A stretch of DNA of 40,763 nucleotides from JBGPRB01 sp964422155 (GCA_964422155.1 CAYQZZ010000012.1:1-40763); one strand, 5' to 3'. Positions 24,051 to 32,479 are shown, counted from the first letter of the stretch. Made by a program: numbers and translations. The notes: a model not told the origin generated them from the letters alone.

Positions 24051-24098
24051 CCTCCCGGAATATTCCATGCCCGGCTGATATCACAACCCCGTTACTAC

Positions 24099-25319
24099 CT
24101 AGGCAAGGCCTTTCTTCTGTTTTCTTTGCATTTGGTATGGATCCTTGGCATCCCAGATGAAGAACGATGTCACTACCGATATCGTCGTTACCGCGATGGC
24201 GGAAAACATGAATATCTGCTCGTAGGAATAATGGTTAGGAACCAGCCAACCGTATAGCGGCGCAAAAATTGCCCCCGTATATGACATCGTGAAGTAGTAA
24301 ATACCGTAAATCGTCGCGCGGTTCTTGGCCGGGGTCTGCCCCATGATAAAGACCTCGGTGACCGGCATCCGTATGGCCTGGTTGATGCCCATGATAAAGA
24401 GCAGTGCGTAAAATGGGAAGCCCAGGGCAGTCGAACTCCTTATCCCGAAGATTAGCAGGCCGCCGATGATACCGGTGATGACAATAATTTTAACCGACCC
24501 GATACGGTCAGATATCCAGCCGCCGATGATGGTGCCGCCGAAGACCGCCGGGAGGAACATGATAGACATGATCCAGGTAACGCTGACATCGGTCGCACCC
24601 AGATTATCCTTCATGTATAACCCCAATAATGCATTAACGGATACGCCGGCGCCGCCGCCCACCACCATCTGTATAAGATACGCCCAGAGACGTCGTTTAT
24701 AACCGGGCTGGGGCGGATTTTCTTCTAAAGCTCTCTTCTTAGCGGCTTTAACCTGGGCCAGGCCACCGCGTTTGGTGAGATAAATGTAGAATATTACACC
24801 GAATATTGCAGTGGGTATTGATAATACGATGAACGGGCCATGGAAACCCATCGAAGGCCAGAGTACCATGATGCCGCCGGCGATGATAGGAGCGAGAAAG
24901 AAACTGAAATTACCGCCGAAAAGGTGCAGACCTAATGCCCGGCCGCGTTTTTCCGGCTCGACCGCCGAAAGGATCATCGGTGTAGACGCAGGGTGATAGC
25001 CGGCGGTCAAGAAGCCGGTAAATGTCAATAATATCAAGAACAGGATATAGTTATTGGAAAGGCCGACCGCCAGTCCGCCAATAGCGACACCGAGAGTACC
25101 GATAGTCATCAGGATGGTAGGCCCAATTTTGTCCACCATGCGGCCGGCGGGGATATTACCCGCACCGCCGGCTAACGAGAATAAGGTAGTCACGAGAGTA
25201 GTCTGGAAGTTATTGAGACCGAAACCCGTACGTATAGCAGGCATAAGCGGCATCGGTAATGCCCCGATTAAATGATGCCCGAAGTGCGCCATGATGAACC
25301 ATGGAAGAGAAGTCCACAT
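24099..25319 (-). CDS. MFS transporter controlled by the divergent PadR regulator
   Basis: This 406-residue protein has twelve hydrophobic segments. Motif A-like GRMVDKIGP is in the loop after helix 2 and a second copy, GGWISDRIG, is in the C-terminal half. It probably exports or imports a small organic compound. It is divergent from padR with 264 nt between starts, and a palindrome lies just downstream of its predicted promoter, so it is likely the regulator's main target. The start is uncertain: ATG 25319 lacks a Shine-Dalgarno, while the frame stays open upstream to an ATT at 25352 preceded by AAGGA, which would add a short basic N-terminus. Confidence 0.82.
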   Translation of the reverse strand: MWTSLPWFIMAHFGHHLIGALPMPLMPAIRTGFGLNNFQTTLVTTLFSLAGGAGNIPAGRMVDKIGPTILMTIGTLGVAIGGLAVGLSNNYILFLILLTFTGFLTAGYHPASTPMILSAVEPEKRGRALGLHLFGGNFSFFLAPIIAGGIMVLWPSMGFHGPFIVLSIPTAIFGVIFYIYLTKRGGLAQVKAAKKRALEENPPQPGYKRRLWAYLIQMVVGGGAGVSVNALLGLYMKDNLGATDVSVTWIMSIMFLPAVFGGTIIGGWISDRIGSVKIIVITGIIGGLLIFGIRSSTALGFPFYALLFIMGINQAIRMPVTEVFIMGQTPAKNRATIYGIYYFTMSYTGAIFAPLYGWLVPNHYSYEQIFMFSAIAVTTISVVTSFFIWDAKDPYQMQRKQKKGLA

Positions 25320-25436
25320 GAAAGAGCGCTGTTTACGTGCCGGTTCTGTAATCGAAGTATCCTTTTAAGATTGGTATCCGCCCGAAAATAAACGCAACAG
25401 TATCACCAATAAAAACAATTTTGGATTTTCTGATAT

Positions 25437-25449
25437 ATCGTATTACGAT
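25437..25449. promoter_or_regulatory. Operator-like palindrome at the MFS promoter
   Basis: ATCGTA-T-TACGAT is a perfect 6+1+6 palindrome, about 9 to 21 nt downstream of the predicted MFS transcript start. The 11-mer GATATATCGTA that overlaps it (25432-25442) recurs at 25548-25558 in the padR operator. Confidence 0.65.
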
Positions 25450-25464
25450 GTCAAAACTGAACTC

Positions 25465-25493
25465 ATTATACACTCATCTTGTCTAAATTACAA
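25465..25493 (-). promoter_or_regulatory. Promoter of the PadR-linked MFS gene
   Basis: On the minus strand TTGTAA (25493-25488), a 17-bp spacer and consensus TATAAT (25470-25465) point toward the MFS gene. Confidence 0.65.
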
Positions 25494-25521
25494 ATAAATG
25501 CCCTCATATTAGTTCAAACTA

Positions 25522-25550
25522 TTGACAAACTTATTTAGATATGTTACGAT
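25522..25550 (+). promoter_or_regulatory. Promoter of padR
   Basis: Consensus TTGACA (25522-25527), a 17-bp spacer and TACGAT (25545-25550). The -10 element lies inside the operator palindrome, so a bound regulator would block polymerase. Confidence 0.7.
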
Positions 25551-25559
25551 ATATCGTAA
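25544..25559. promoter_or_regulatory. Operator-like palindrome over the padR -10
   Basis: TTACGATATATCGTAA is a perfect 16-bp palindrome covering the -10 hexamer of padR, the classic layout for autorepression. Confidence 0.7.
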
Positions 25560-25583
25560 TATACTTATTGGAGATTGAATACT

Positions 25584-26081
25584 ATGTTTCACAGGCATTT
25601 TTTTCAATTCGAGCGACACTCCCGCCTCTTCGAAAAAGGGGATTTGAAATACGTCATCCTGAACCTTCTTAAAGATAAGCCGAGCCATGGCTACGAGATA
25701 ATACGCGCCCTGGAAGACCTTTTCCATGGTTTTTACACACCGAGCGCCGGCAGCGTCTATCCTACCCTCCAGATGCTGGACGATATGGGTTATGTCAGCT
25801 CTTCGGAGCGTGACGGCAAGAAGGTCTACACCATTACCGACGAGGGAAAACAATTTCTCAAAGAGCAGCAGGAAGTCATCGACAAGATACAAGGCCAGAT
25901 GAAAGACTGGTGGGGTCCGCGCAATATCGAGGAATTCCACGATACCTTTCATGAACTGCGGAAACTCGGGCGACTGGTCAGCCAGAGGGCACATCATCTG
26001 GCACCGGAGAAATGGGCCAGCATAAAAGAGGTCATCTCCCGCACCTACCGCGAGATTGAGGACATCCTCGAGAAGGAATAA
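25584..26081 (+). CDS. PadR-family transcriptional regulator
   Basis: This 165-residue protein has the PadR winged helix: FEKGDLKYVILNLLKDKP, HGYEIIRALE, PSAGSVYPTLQMLDDMGYV and the wing DGKKVYTITDEGKQFL. A C-terminal helical dimerisation segment follows. PadR proteins usually repress a divergent transporter or detoxification gene and are released by small hydrophobic ligands. Two palindromes in the shared intergenic region fit this, one over its own -10 and one by the MFS promoter. The ATG at 25584 is chosen, with GGAG at 25570-25573; a TTG at 25575 is too close to it. Confidence 0.92.
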   Translation: MFHRHFFQFERHSRLFEKGDLKYVILNLLKDKPSHGYEIIRALEDLFHGFYTPSAGSVYPTLQMLDDMGYVSSSERDGKKVYTITDEGKQFLKEQQEVIDKIQGQMKDWWGPRNIEEFHDTFHELRKLGRLVSQRAHHLAPEKWASIKEVISRTYREIEDILEKE

Positions 26082-26111
26082 ACAGGAATATCCCCGTTTA
26101 TATGCGTTTAA

Positions 26112-26597
26112 CTAGCTTTTCTCTAATAAGAGAAGTCTGACCTGTTCCACCTGCTCCTTAAGACTGAAAAAGCTCGACACAAACCAGCCTTCCGCTATTT
26201 TGCCGTCAGCCATACGGACTATATATATACCGTTTATCTCAATCTTCTTGCCCGACGGCGGAACATCCAGATATGTACCCAGATGAGTGCCGCGTGCGGA
26301 GTAGCGCACTACCACCTTGTCCCCCTCGGCAAAGATGTCCCCAACCTTATAAGCTAAATCCGGGAAGGCAGTTATTAACGAAACTGTGAATTTTATAAGT
26401 TCCTCAAAGGGCATATCACTTCGAGGACCATGCTCAACATAGTCGGGAGTATACACCTGCGTTGAGCCAAATCTGATGATTTTCTCCAGTTCTGCCACCG
26501 GGTCATCGGCTGCCTGTATCTGGCGCTGCATTTCTTTCTTTCCCTCGATGGATTCTAAAAAATTGCGGACGAAGGCCTTGTTCTCTTTTACAGACAT
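26112..26597 (-). CDS. SnoaL-like/ester-cyclase family protein (NTF2 fold)
   Basis: This 161-residue protein has the NTF2-like pattern of SnoaL-type proteins: NKAFVRNFLE at the start, YTPDYVEHGP, FPDLAYKVGDIFAEGDKVVVRYSARGTHLG and EINGIYIVRMADGKIAEGW. Relatives include polyketide cyclases and many orphan proteins, so no reaction is assigned. The ATG at 26597 follows AGGAGG closely. Its start is only 26 nt from the 3' end of a truncated tRNA-Thr, so its original promoter, perhaps the tRNA's own, has been separated from it. It converges with padR. Confidence 0.8.
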   Translation of the reverse strand: MSVKENKAFVRNFLESIEGKKEMQRQIQAADDPVAELEKIIRFGSTQVYTPDYVEHGPRSDMPFEELIKFTVSLITAFPDLAYKVGDIFAEGDKVVVRYSARGTHLGTYLDVPPSGKKIEINGIYIVRMADGKIAEGWFVSSFFSLKEQVEQVRLLLLEKS

Positions 26598-26623
26598 GAT
26601 TGCTCCTCCTTTATATTAAAAAA

Positions 26624-26679
26624 TGGAGCCAGCGGGGGGATTCGAACCCTCGACAAGCGGTTTACAAAACCGCTACTCG
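26624..26679 (-). pseudogene. 3' fragment of tRNA-Thr(UGU), candidate attachment scar
   Basis: Reading the minus strand, an anticodon arm is intact (stem GCGGT/ACCGC, loop TTTGTAA, anticodon TGT for Thr). It is followed by a 5-nt variable loop, a T-arm with TTCGAAT, the acceptor 3' strand CGCTGGC and an encoded CCA. The T-stem has one mismatch (GAGGG with CCCCC). The sequence upstream of about 26679 contains no D-arm and no acceptor 5' strand GCCAGCG, so the gene is only its 3' portion. Integrases of the tyrosine family use tRNA 3' ends as target and leave such a copy at the distal end of the element. Confidence 0.85.
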
Positions 26680-27798
26680 AAATTCTATTGCATTTAAGTG
26701 CTATTGGTCAAATTTCTCAGCAATTATTGTCATATCTTCAAGAAGATAATCCCACCTGACAGCCGGTATCTGAGGAAAGACTTTCGGCTACCTGCTTACT
26801 GGAAGAGGCTCCAATTATTTTTTGATAACCATCAGAGTTATTTTCTTGCACTTAGTATACTATCAATAAGAGTGTTTACCTGCCAATATCTCTAGCTATA
26901 GTATCCTATTATATCCGGCTGAATTTCCCAATGGTCTTATCAGGCTCGATTTATGAGCTTATTTAGACGCTATTTTTGCTTATATGTACCTCATCGTGTT
27001 ATTTCGTTTCTTTAAGAAAGGATTATTGTACTTAATATAGAGGGTGTTGACAATAAATGTCCCTTAACTGGCTATGTTTGTGGGGGCTGTTCGGGTCGAT
27101 CAGCTAAGCACATCTCGGTGAATGTGCTGCTAATGCTAATTTGTTATGGCTCTTAGTTCACACTATGCCATTAAACCATGTGGGATTTAATCTTTCGAGG
27201 ATATTGTAGGTGTGACTAATTGGTTTATTATGATATGTCCTATTTGATGAAACGTAATATAAGGTTTCAAGAGTTCTAGGCGAAAGTTATTTTCAGAAGT
27301 CGAAAAATAAGTGAATGTTGCTTCACTGCACATAATGGACGATTGTTGGTTTCTCTCTCATGTATTATGTAATAGAACCTTCGACTGTGCCCAGGGCCAA
27401 ATGAAAAACTGATGTTACTTCGAGCATTTTGACTACTTGAAAAAGTAGGCGGGATGCCACTTGACCAATTATGCATCAGGTTGCCAATAGTAGGGGCACT
27501 AGCACCAGCCTTTACCTGATTCTCCCCTGGCAGAGCCCGCCTATCTGTTAATAATCCGGTTATAGCTCATGACGTTGCTTGTAGTTCTCCTCGTAAGTCG
27601 ATGCGTAAGGGCGCTAGATTTGATAGACTTCCCCGGTGGCCTTGTTCCTTCAATATCCCCGCTGCTGGACCGGCCAGTTGAATGTGATTGCCATCATGAT
27701 TCTCCGTCATCTGGTGATTGTCCTAGCTTTAGCGCGTTCACTATAACAATTTAAAAAATTAAAAAATACCTGGATATCGGTACCAGTGTATTTACCTT
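26680..27798. other. 1.1-kb gene-poor stretch at the island edge
   Basis: No frame here has a convincing start, ribosome-binding site or family resemblance. It is AT-richer than the left part of the window. The longest open stretches (plus 26698-26895; minus from about 27565 to 27276) gave no recognisable domain. It probably represents decayed mobile-element DNA, which is inference from its position beside the tRNA fragment. Confidence 0.5.
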
Positions 27799-29100
27799 TC
27801 ATCTCCCACTCATCATGTTGGGGAGCCATAAACTAATTTGAGGAAAGGCAATCAGGAGCCCCAAGAAGATTATAAGCACGACCAAGAAGGGGGCTACGCC
27901 ACGGATGACATCGGTAGCAGGCACACGAAAAGTCCCACTCACTAAAAATAGGTTCAATGCTACTGGCGGTGTAATTAGCGCTATCTCGATGTTGACGGTT
28001 ACTATTATCCCAAACCACACCGGGTCAAAGCCGAGGTTGATGACCAAAGGAATGAATAGAGGCATAGTCACCATAAGGATGGCAAGCCCATCCATAATGC
28101 ATCCTAGAAGAAGCAGCACGATGTTAATGCTAATTATTACCATCATTGGGGATAACCCTGAAGCCACGATTATACTACTCAGTCTCTGTGCAAGACCGGA
28201 TACTCCTACCACAAAGGAAAAAATCGTGGTGGCAATAATCATCAAGCCAACCATCCCCGTTAATGTCGCCGCTTCAGACATCGCCCGGCCTAAATTGGCC
28301 AGGCGAAAGCGATAAAATACGAAAGCAATAAGCAGGATAATAAGAACACCTGCTGCACCCGCCTCAGTAGCAGTTACCACTCCCAGATATATCCCGCCCA
28401 ATACACCAAGAATCACAATAATTACAGGCCAGACCTTCCTAAGAGAAACCAGTCTTTCTTTCCAGATAGCCCCTGATGGACGAGGAGCGAGAGCAGGATT
28501 TCTCAAGCAAGCCATCATAGTATAAGCTGAAAGCATGATAGCTAAGAGGATGCCGGGGATTATGCCGGCTATGAAGAGTTTACCTATGGATTGCTGTGAC
28601 AAGATCGCATAGACAATCAAAGGGATGCTGGGTGGTATTAAAGGGCCAAGAACGCCCCCGCTCAATAATGCACCCAAGCTAAATTTCTTATCACAACCAA
28701 GCTTCTCCATCTCAGGTACAGCTACTGTTCCCACCGTAAGTATGGTCGTTCCACTTACTCCCATCGTAGCCGCCATAGCTGCTTCTGCCCAGATGCAGGC
28801 GACGACTAAGCCTCCAGGAATACGCGAAAGCCATTTATTTGCTGTGCTGAAAATATCTCGACCTATGTCAGTTTCACTGATAATGAAAGCCATCAATATG
28901 AACATCGGGAGCGGAAGCCAATTCAAGCCATGAAATACAGAAAATGGGGTCAATCCCAGCTTTGTAAGAGGAGCTCCGCCTGAGCCAAACAGAATACCAA
29001 ATAAAGCGCAAAACCCTAAAGCATAGGCTATAGGTATGCCTATAATAATCAGAAATACCGATAAAGAAATGAATATGATACTTATCGCGAGAATATCCAC
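27799..29100 (-). CDS. dctM: TRAP transporter large permease (DctM)
   Basis: This 433-residue protein has about twelve hydrophobic helices and the DctM-type pattern: FGSGGAPL near the N-terminus, SETDIGRDIFSTANKWLSRIPGG, ATMGVSGTTILTVGTVAVPEM and GGVLGPLIPPSIPLIVYA. This is the channel subunit of a sodium-coupled tripartite transporter that imports organic acids delivered by the binding protein. The start is GTG at 29100 preceded by AGGAAG. It is the last gene of the dctP-dctQ-dctM operon. Confidence 0.95.
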   Translation of the reverse strand: MDILAISIIFISLSVFLIIIGIPIAYALGFCALFGILFGSGGAPLTKLGLTPFSVFHGLNWLPLPMFILMAFIISETDIGRDIFSTANKWLSRIPGGLVVACIWAEAAMAATMGVSGTTILTVGTVAVPEMEKLGCDKKFSLGALLSGGVLGPLIPPSIPLIVYAILSQQSIGKLFIAGIIPGILLAIMLSAYTMMACLRNPALAPRPSGAIWKERLVSLRKVWPVIIVILGVLGGIYLGVVTATEAGAAGVLIILLIAFVFYRFRLANLGRAMSEAATLTGMVGLMIIATTIFSFVVGVSGLAQRLSSIIVASGLSPMMVIISINIVLLLLGCIMDGLAILMVTMPLFIPLVINLGFDPVWFGIIVTVNIEIALITPPVALNLFLVSGTFRVPATDVIRGVAPFLVVLIIFLGLLIAFPQISLWLPNMMSGR

Positions 29101-29155
29101 AATTCTTCCTTATTACGGCAAACGTAATTACGCGAAAATACCTGGCTACTCTAAT

Positions 29156-29689
29156 TTATTCTTTAAAAGATTGGCTTGTACCTTTTAGCGAGGCAAAATG
29201 ACGTAAGATTTGAGCTAATAATACTAGGCAAAGAAAGCCGAAACCAAGGGGAACTATCATCCTTATAGGGAATGTGGGTATTACCCAAGTACCACGGGTG
29301 ACCTCCCAGGTTTGTAGAGCGCTCCACGCAGTTTCCCAGGTTTTCCAGGTTATAACAACACAAAAAATTAAACCTACCACGGGACCAATAACGTTGAGTA
29401 AAATTGCACGTAACGTTTCTGGAAGAGAACGGTCCAAAAGATCAATCCTAAGGTGCCGGCCGAGCTTTTGGGTGTGAGCTATAGCGAAAACGATACACGC
29501 TACCATCAAGATAGAATCAATTTCATAAGTATATGGGTTGGGATTCCTTAAGACATATCTCGTGAAAACCCCGTAACCGGTCACAAAAGCCATCAGGGTA
29601 ATCAGAGCTCCAGAAAAAAACCACAAGGAACGAACCACGCGGTCCAGCCATGAACTCAAAACCCGCAATACTTTTTTGGCCTTGTTCAA
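29156..29689 (-). CDS. dctQ: TRAP transporter small permease (DctQ)
   Basis: This 177-residue protein has four membrane helices. FTRYVLRNPNPYTYEIDSILM near residues 45-65 is typical of DctQ, and HLRIDLLDRSLP follows. It forms the membrane complex with DctM. The frame opens with TTG at 29689 and no clear Shine-Dalgarno, so the exact start is unsure. It lies 92 nt after dctP and 55 nt before dctM. Confidence 0.92.
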   Translation of the reverse strand: MNKAKKVLRVLSSWLDRVVRSLWFFSGALITLMAFVTGYGVFTRYVLRNPNPYTYEIDSILMVACIVFAIAHTQKLGRHLRIDLLDRSLPETLRAILLNVIGPVVGLIFCVVITWKTWETAWSALQTWEVTRGTWVIPTFPIRMIVPLGFGFLCLVLLAQILRHFASLKGTSQSFKE

Positions 29690-29781
29690 TTTACACCAAT
29701 CGTTAGTTAATTATTCACTGGAGGAAGCAATGAGAAACTGCCTATGCTTCCTCCAGTTATAAGATACTTTGGCTAAACGGG

Positions 29782-30849
29782 TTACTGGTTAGCCTTGCGA
29801 GCGGCATCCTTTATCTTTTGAGCATCCGAGGATCCAATCTGCTCATAGAATTTGTCTAAAACTGGCTTGCTCACCTCAATCCATTTAGCTCTTTCAGCCT
29901 CAGGCAGACGATAGACCTGAACGCCTTCTTTCTCCAAATTGGTTATCGCGTCCTTGGCATATTGCGAGAAGAATGTCTTCAACTCGTTTTCGGCGCGCTG
30001 GCATTCATCAAGTAGAATATCCTGGATATCTTTTGGCATAGAATTCCACGTGTCCAGGTTAATGTCGTAATAACCCGAGGTACCAAACGTGTTAGCGATT
30101 GTAATATAACGAATCGCATCATACCATTTGAAATTCCATACTCCTGTTGGGTTCAGGCCTACACCGGCATCTACCGTTCCCTTCTGTAATGCCGGGTATC
30201 CGTCGAAAAAGGGAAGTGATACAGGTGAGGCACCAAATGCTTCTACAGTTTGTGCTTCAGCGGGGTTCGCTACCCATATTAATAAGCCCTTCCAGTCCTG
30301 AAGACTTTTTACCGGTTTTTTAGCGCCACAATATTCGTGTATACCGGTAGTCCATGCGACAAGTGGCTTGGCATTAAATTTTTTAGCTAGTATATCACCA
30401 AAAAGTGATTCATTAATATTTTTTAAGAACTCTACGTTTGCCTCTAGATTCTTAATCAAGAAGGGCAATGTAACAGCCGAAAATCGGATGTCGCTGCCGG
30501 ATAAGTATTCGATCGGGAATTCGGCCATTTGAATAGCTCCCGTTCTCAGCATTTCCATTTCTTCTTCCATAGTAGCCAGCGCGCCTCCGGGATAGACTTC
30601 GATTATATACCTGCCGTTAACGCGCTTGTTGAATCTTTCAGCTAATTCCTGGGCTTTGACTACAACAGGGTCTAAAGGGGGAAGTCCTGAGGCAAGCTTA
30701 ATAGTCACCGCCTTCACCGGAGTTGTCGGTGGCGCTGGTGTCACGGGTGCAGGGGTTGGAGTTGGCTTAGCGCATCCATCTACAATAAAGGAACTGAGTA
30801 GTATAATACCGAGACATATTACAATTGTCAGATAAAATCTCATTTTCAT
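29782..30849 (-). CDS. dctP: TRAP transporter solute-binding lipoprotein (DctP)
   Basis: This 355-residue protein has a signal peptide with lipobox FIVDGC (about residue 26), a Pro/Thr-rich linker and a DctP-type ligand-binding fold. VWVANPAEAQTVEAFGASPVSLPF, then ALQKGTVDAGVG, is the region where known TRAP receptors bind a carboxylate through a conserved Arg; that residue is not obvious here, so the ligand may differ. GGAGG six nt before the ATG fixes the start. The operon promoter and a palindromic operator lie 230 to 290 nt upstream. Confidence 0.93.
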   Translation of the reverse strand: MKMRFYLTIVICLGIILLSSFIVDGCAKPTPTPAPVTPAPPTTPVKAVTIKLASGLPPLDPVVVKAQELAERFNKRVNGRYIIEVYPGGALATMEEEMEMLRTGAIQMAEFPIEYLSGSDIRFSAVTLPFLIKNLEANVEFLKNINESLFGDILAKKFNAKPLVAWTTGIHEYCGAKKPVKSLQDWKGLLIWVANPAEAQTVEAFGASPVSLPFFDGYPALQKGTVDAGVGLNPTGVWNFKWYDAIRYITIANTFGTSGYYDINLDTWNSMPKDIQDILLDECQRAENELKTFFSQYAKDAITNLEKEGVQVYRLPEAERAKWIEVSKPVLDKFYEQIGSSDAQKIKDAARKANQ

Positions 30850-31080
30850 CTGATTCCTCCTTGTTATTTTTAATATTCAATAGGTAATCACTGGTTTAAA
30901 TAACATAATAAGAGAAAATCTACTACCGTTGGTACTCTTTAACGAATATGACATCCACCTGTTTATGTATCCTTTATTTAGTAAATCTGATTTAGTTCCC
31001 TCCTTTTATTTCATTATTTCCATATATTTGTTTAGTAATTGACTACTTATGCTTAAATCGAAAATTCACTTTAGATGTAA

Positions 31081-31092
31081 TACGTATACGTA
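31081..31092. promoter_or_regulatory. Operator-like palindrome TACGTATACGTA, TRAP side
   Basis: A perfect 12-bp palindrome. The 16-nt sequence around it (31078-31093) is identical to 40385-40400 upstream of the hydratase gene. It begins 16 nt beyond the predicted -10 of the minus-strand TRAP promoter. Confidence 0.75.
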
Positions 31093-31108
31093 CTATTAAT
31101 TAAAATAA

Positions 31109-31137
31109 ATAGTATATTATTATTTTATAAATGTCAA
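31109..31137 (-). promoter_or_regulatory. Promoter of the TRAP operon
   Basis: On the minus strand TTGACA (31137-31132), a 17-bp spacer and TACTAT (31114-31109). The leader to dctP is about 250 nt and holds no recognisable RNA element. Confidence 0.7.
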
Positions 31138-31149
31138 TAGCCTGCGAAA

Positions 31150-31178
31150 TTGAATTGACATTCGCTGGAATATATAGT
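31150..31178 (+). promoter_or_regulatory. Promoter of the lyase gene
   Basis: TTGAAT (31150-31155), a 17-bp spacer and TATAGT (31173-31178). An overlapping alternative is TTGACA (31155-31160) with TATTTA (31178-31183). The first choice places the operator 14 nt downstream of the -10, as at the other two promoters. Confidence 0.55.
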
Positions 31179-31192
31179 ATTTATTAATTGAT

Positions 31193-31204
31193 GACGTACA
31201 CGTA
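31193..31204. promoter_or_regulatory. Operator-like site GACGTACACGTA, lyase side
   Basis: This matches TACGTATACGTA at 10 of 12 positions and keeps both ACGTA halves. It lies between the predicted lyase promoter and its leader. Confidence 0.6.
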
Positions 31205-31272
31205 CAATATTAACTAATATATGTTGATACTTTTTATTGGGACAGGTCTTAATATACACGAGGAGATGTAAA

Positions 31273-31317
31273 ATGCCTTCTATATCTGGAGATAAAACCA
31301 CCGCACTAATAATTTAG
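31273..31317 (+). CDS. Possible 14-codon leader peptide upstream of the lyase gene
   Basis: AGGAG (31261-31265) with 7-nt spacing precedes ATG and a 14-codon frame, MPSISGDKTTALII, ending in TAG. This ribosome-binding site is better than that of most genes in the window, so translation is likely. It may be a leader peptide or the truncated start of a lost gene. The lyase starts 103 nt further on. Confidence 0.4.
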   Translation: MPSISGDKTTALII

Positions 31318-31420
31318 TCCAGGTGAGACCAACTTGCGTAAAATGAGTTATGGATAAAAGCCAACACTATGAGCGAAGCGACCACGAAGATGCACAATTC
31401 TTAAAAAGGGGGAAACTAAT

Positions 31421-32479
31421 ATGGATTTTACAAAATCGGAGGCAAAGCAATGGGCCAAGGAGAACATGAAGGGGCTGGAGGCAGTTATTTTCCCATCTTT
31501 TTCGCCCGATTTGCAGGAACTTGATGAGGAAGGCATCAGATATGACGTTCAACATCTCGCAGACAATGGTTTCGCTTCCATACTTTGCGCACCCGAAGCC
31601 TGCGGAATGACTTTCGAGGAGCGTAAAAAATTCGTGGAAATAGTATGTGATGAGGCCAGGGGTAAGATACATACCTCGGTAGCCGTATTGCAGGATACTG
31701 TTGAACAGGATATAGAAATGCTCCAGCATTACGAGAAGGCAGGCGGCTCAGTTGCTATGCTTGGTCATCCTGTCCAGTATTACCCCAGGTCGGTTGAGGA
31801 CATATACCGGATGTACAAGTTTATGTGTGATTCTACTAACCTTGCTATAGTGTTCTACCCCGGCAGGCTCCATACGAGGAGGTTTCACCCAAGTTATTGG
31901 CCTATGTCTCTCCTCCCCAAAATAGCTGATATACCTAATGTAGTTGCCATGAAGATTGGAGGAGGTAGCTCTCTAGCTTTTACTGCCCAATGCTTCCACC
32001 TTGTTGGAGATAAAATCCTGGTCAATGATCCAATGCCCGATAGATGGTCTATAACGATCCCTAAGTGCGGGCAGCAGTGGGCTGGCGCTGGGCCTTTTAC
32101 TCTCTATCAAACTCCGGAAAATCCGCGCATGGTAAGGATGTTTGATCTGTTTTTACACGATGATATCGATAAAGCGATGGAAATATACTGGGAGCTATCC
32201 CCTATTATCGAAATCGCCGGGACAGTGCTAGCTCAAGTCTCCTACTTTGATACGGGGATAGTAACCGCTCTCGTTGATAAATACTGCCACTGGTGTAACG
32301 GTGGTAATGGCGGTACAATAAGGCAGCCAACCGGCAGGCTGCATGACTATAATAAGGAGAGGATTAGGGCAGCCCTGAGGGCAGCGGGGTTGACTCCTCG
32401 CGAACCTGAGGAAGAATTCTATGTAGGCAGGGTGAACTACGCTAAAGGGGCCAGGCTAAAAGAGTTCCTGCATCTTTAA
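31421..32479 (+). CDS. DHDPS/N-acetylneuraminate-lyase family class I aldolase
   Basis: This 352-residue TIM-barrel protein resembles the dihydrodipicolinate synthase family. The Schiff-base Lys is K178 in VVAMKIGGG and the catalytic Tyr is Y146 in IVFYPG; their separation (32) is close to the usual 28. The substrate motif GTTGE of true DHDPS is absent (here CAPEACGMTFEE), and the chain is about 50 residues longer. It is therefore unlikely to make lysine precursors and more likely cleaves or hydrates a 2-oxo acid. A purine-rich ribosome-binding site (AGGGGGA) precedes the ATG. It is divergent from the TRAP operon with matching operators, suggesting action on the imported acid. Confidence 0.78.
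   Translation: MDFTKSEAKQWAKENMKGLEAVIFPSFSPDLQELDEEGIRYDVQHLADNGFASILCAPEACGMTFEERKKFVEIVCDEARGKIHTSVAVLQDTVEQDIEMLQHYEKAGGSVAMLGHPVQYYPRSVEDIYRMYKFMCDSTNLAIVFYPGRLHTRRFHPSYWPMSLLPKIADIPNVVAMKIGGGSSLAFTAQCFHLVGDKILVNDPMPDRWSITIPKCGQQWAGAGPFTLYQTPENPRMVRMFDLFLHDDIDKAMEIYWELSPIIEIAGTVLAQVSYFDTGIVTALVDKYCHWCNGGNGGTIRQPTGRLHDYNKERIRAALRAAGLTPREPEEEFYVGRVNYAKGARLKEFLHL

Noticed and set aside
25322..25352. ATT start for the PadR-linked MFS gene
   Set aside because: Well spaced behind AAGGA, but ATT starts are very rare. It is mentioned as an alternative and not used.
26698..26895. 65-codon plus-strand frame next to the tRNA fragment
   Set aside because: No ribosome-binding site and no recognisable domain; a chance frame in AT-rich DNA is more likely.
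27276..27565. About 96 open codons on the minus strand in the gene-poor stretch
   Set aside because: The composition is not strongly non-coding, but no domain or good start could be recognised, so it is not called a gene.
31421..32479. dapA (lysine biosynthesis) as the identity of the lyase
   Set aside because: The GTTGE substrate motif is missing, the protein is longer than DapA, and it sits in a catabolic, operator-linked context.
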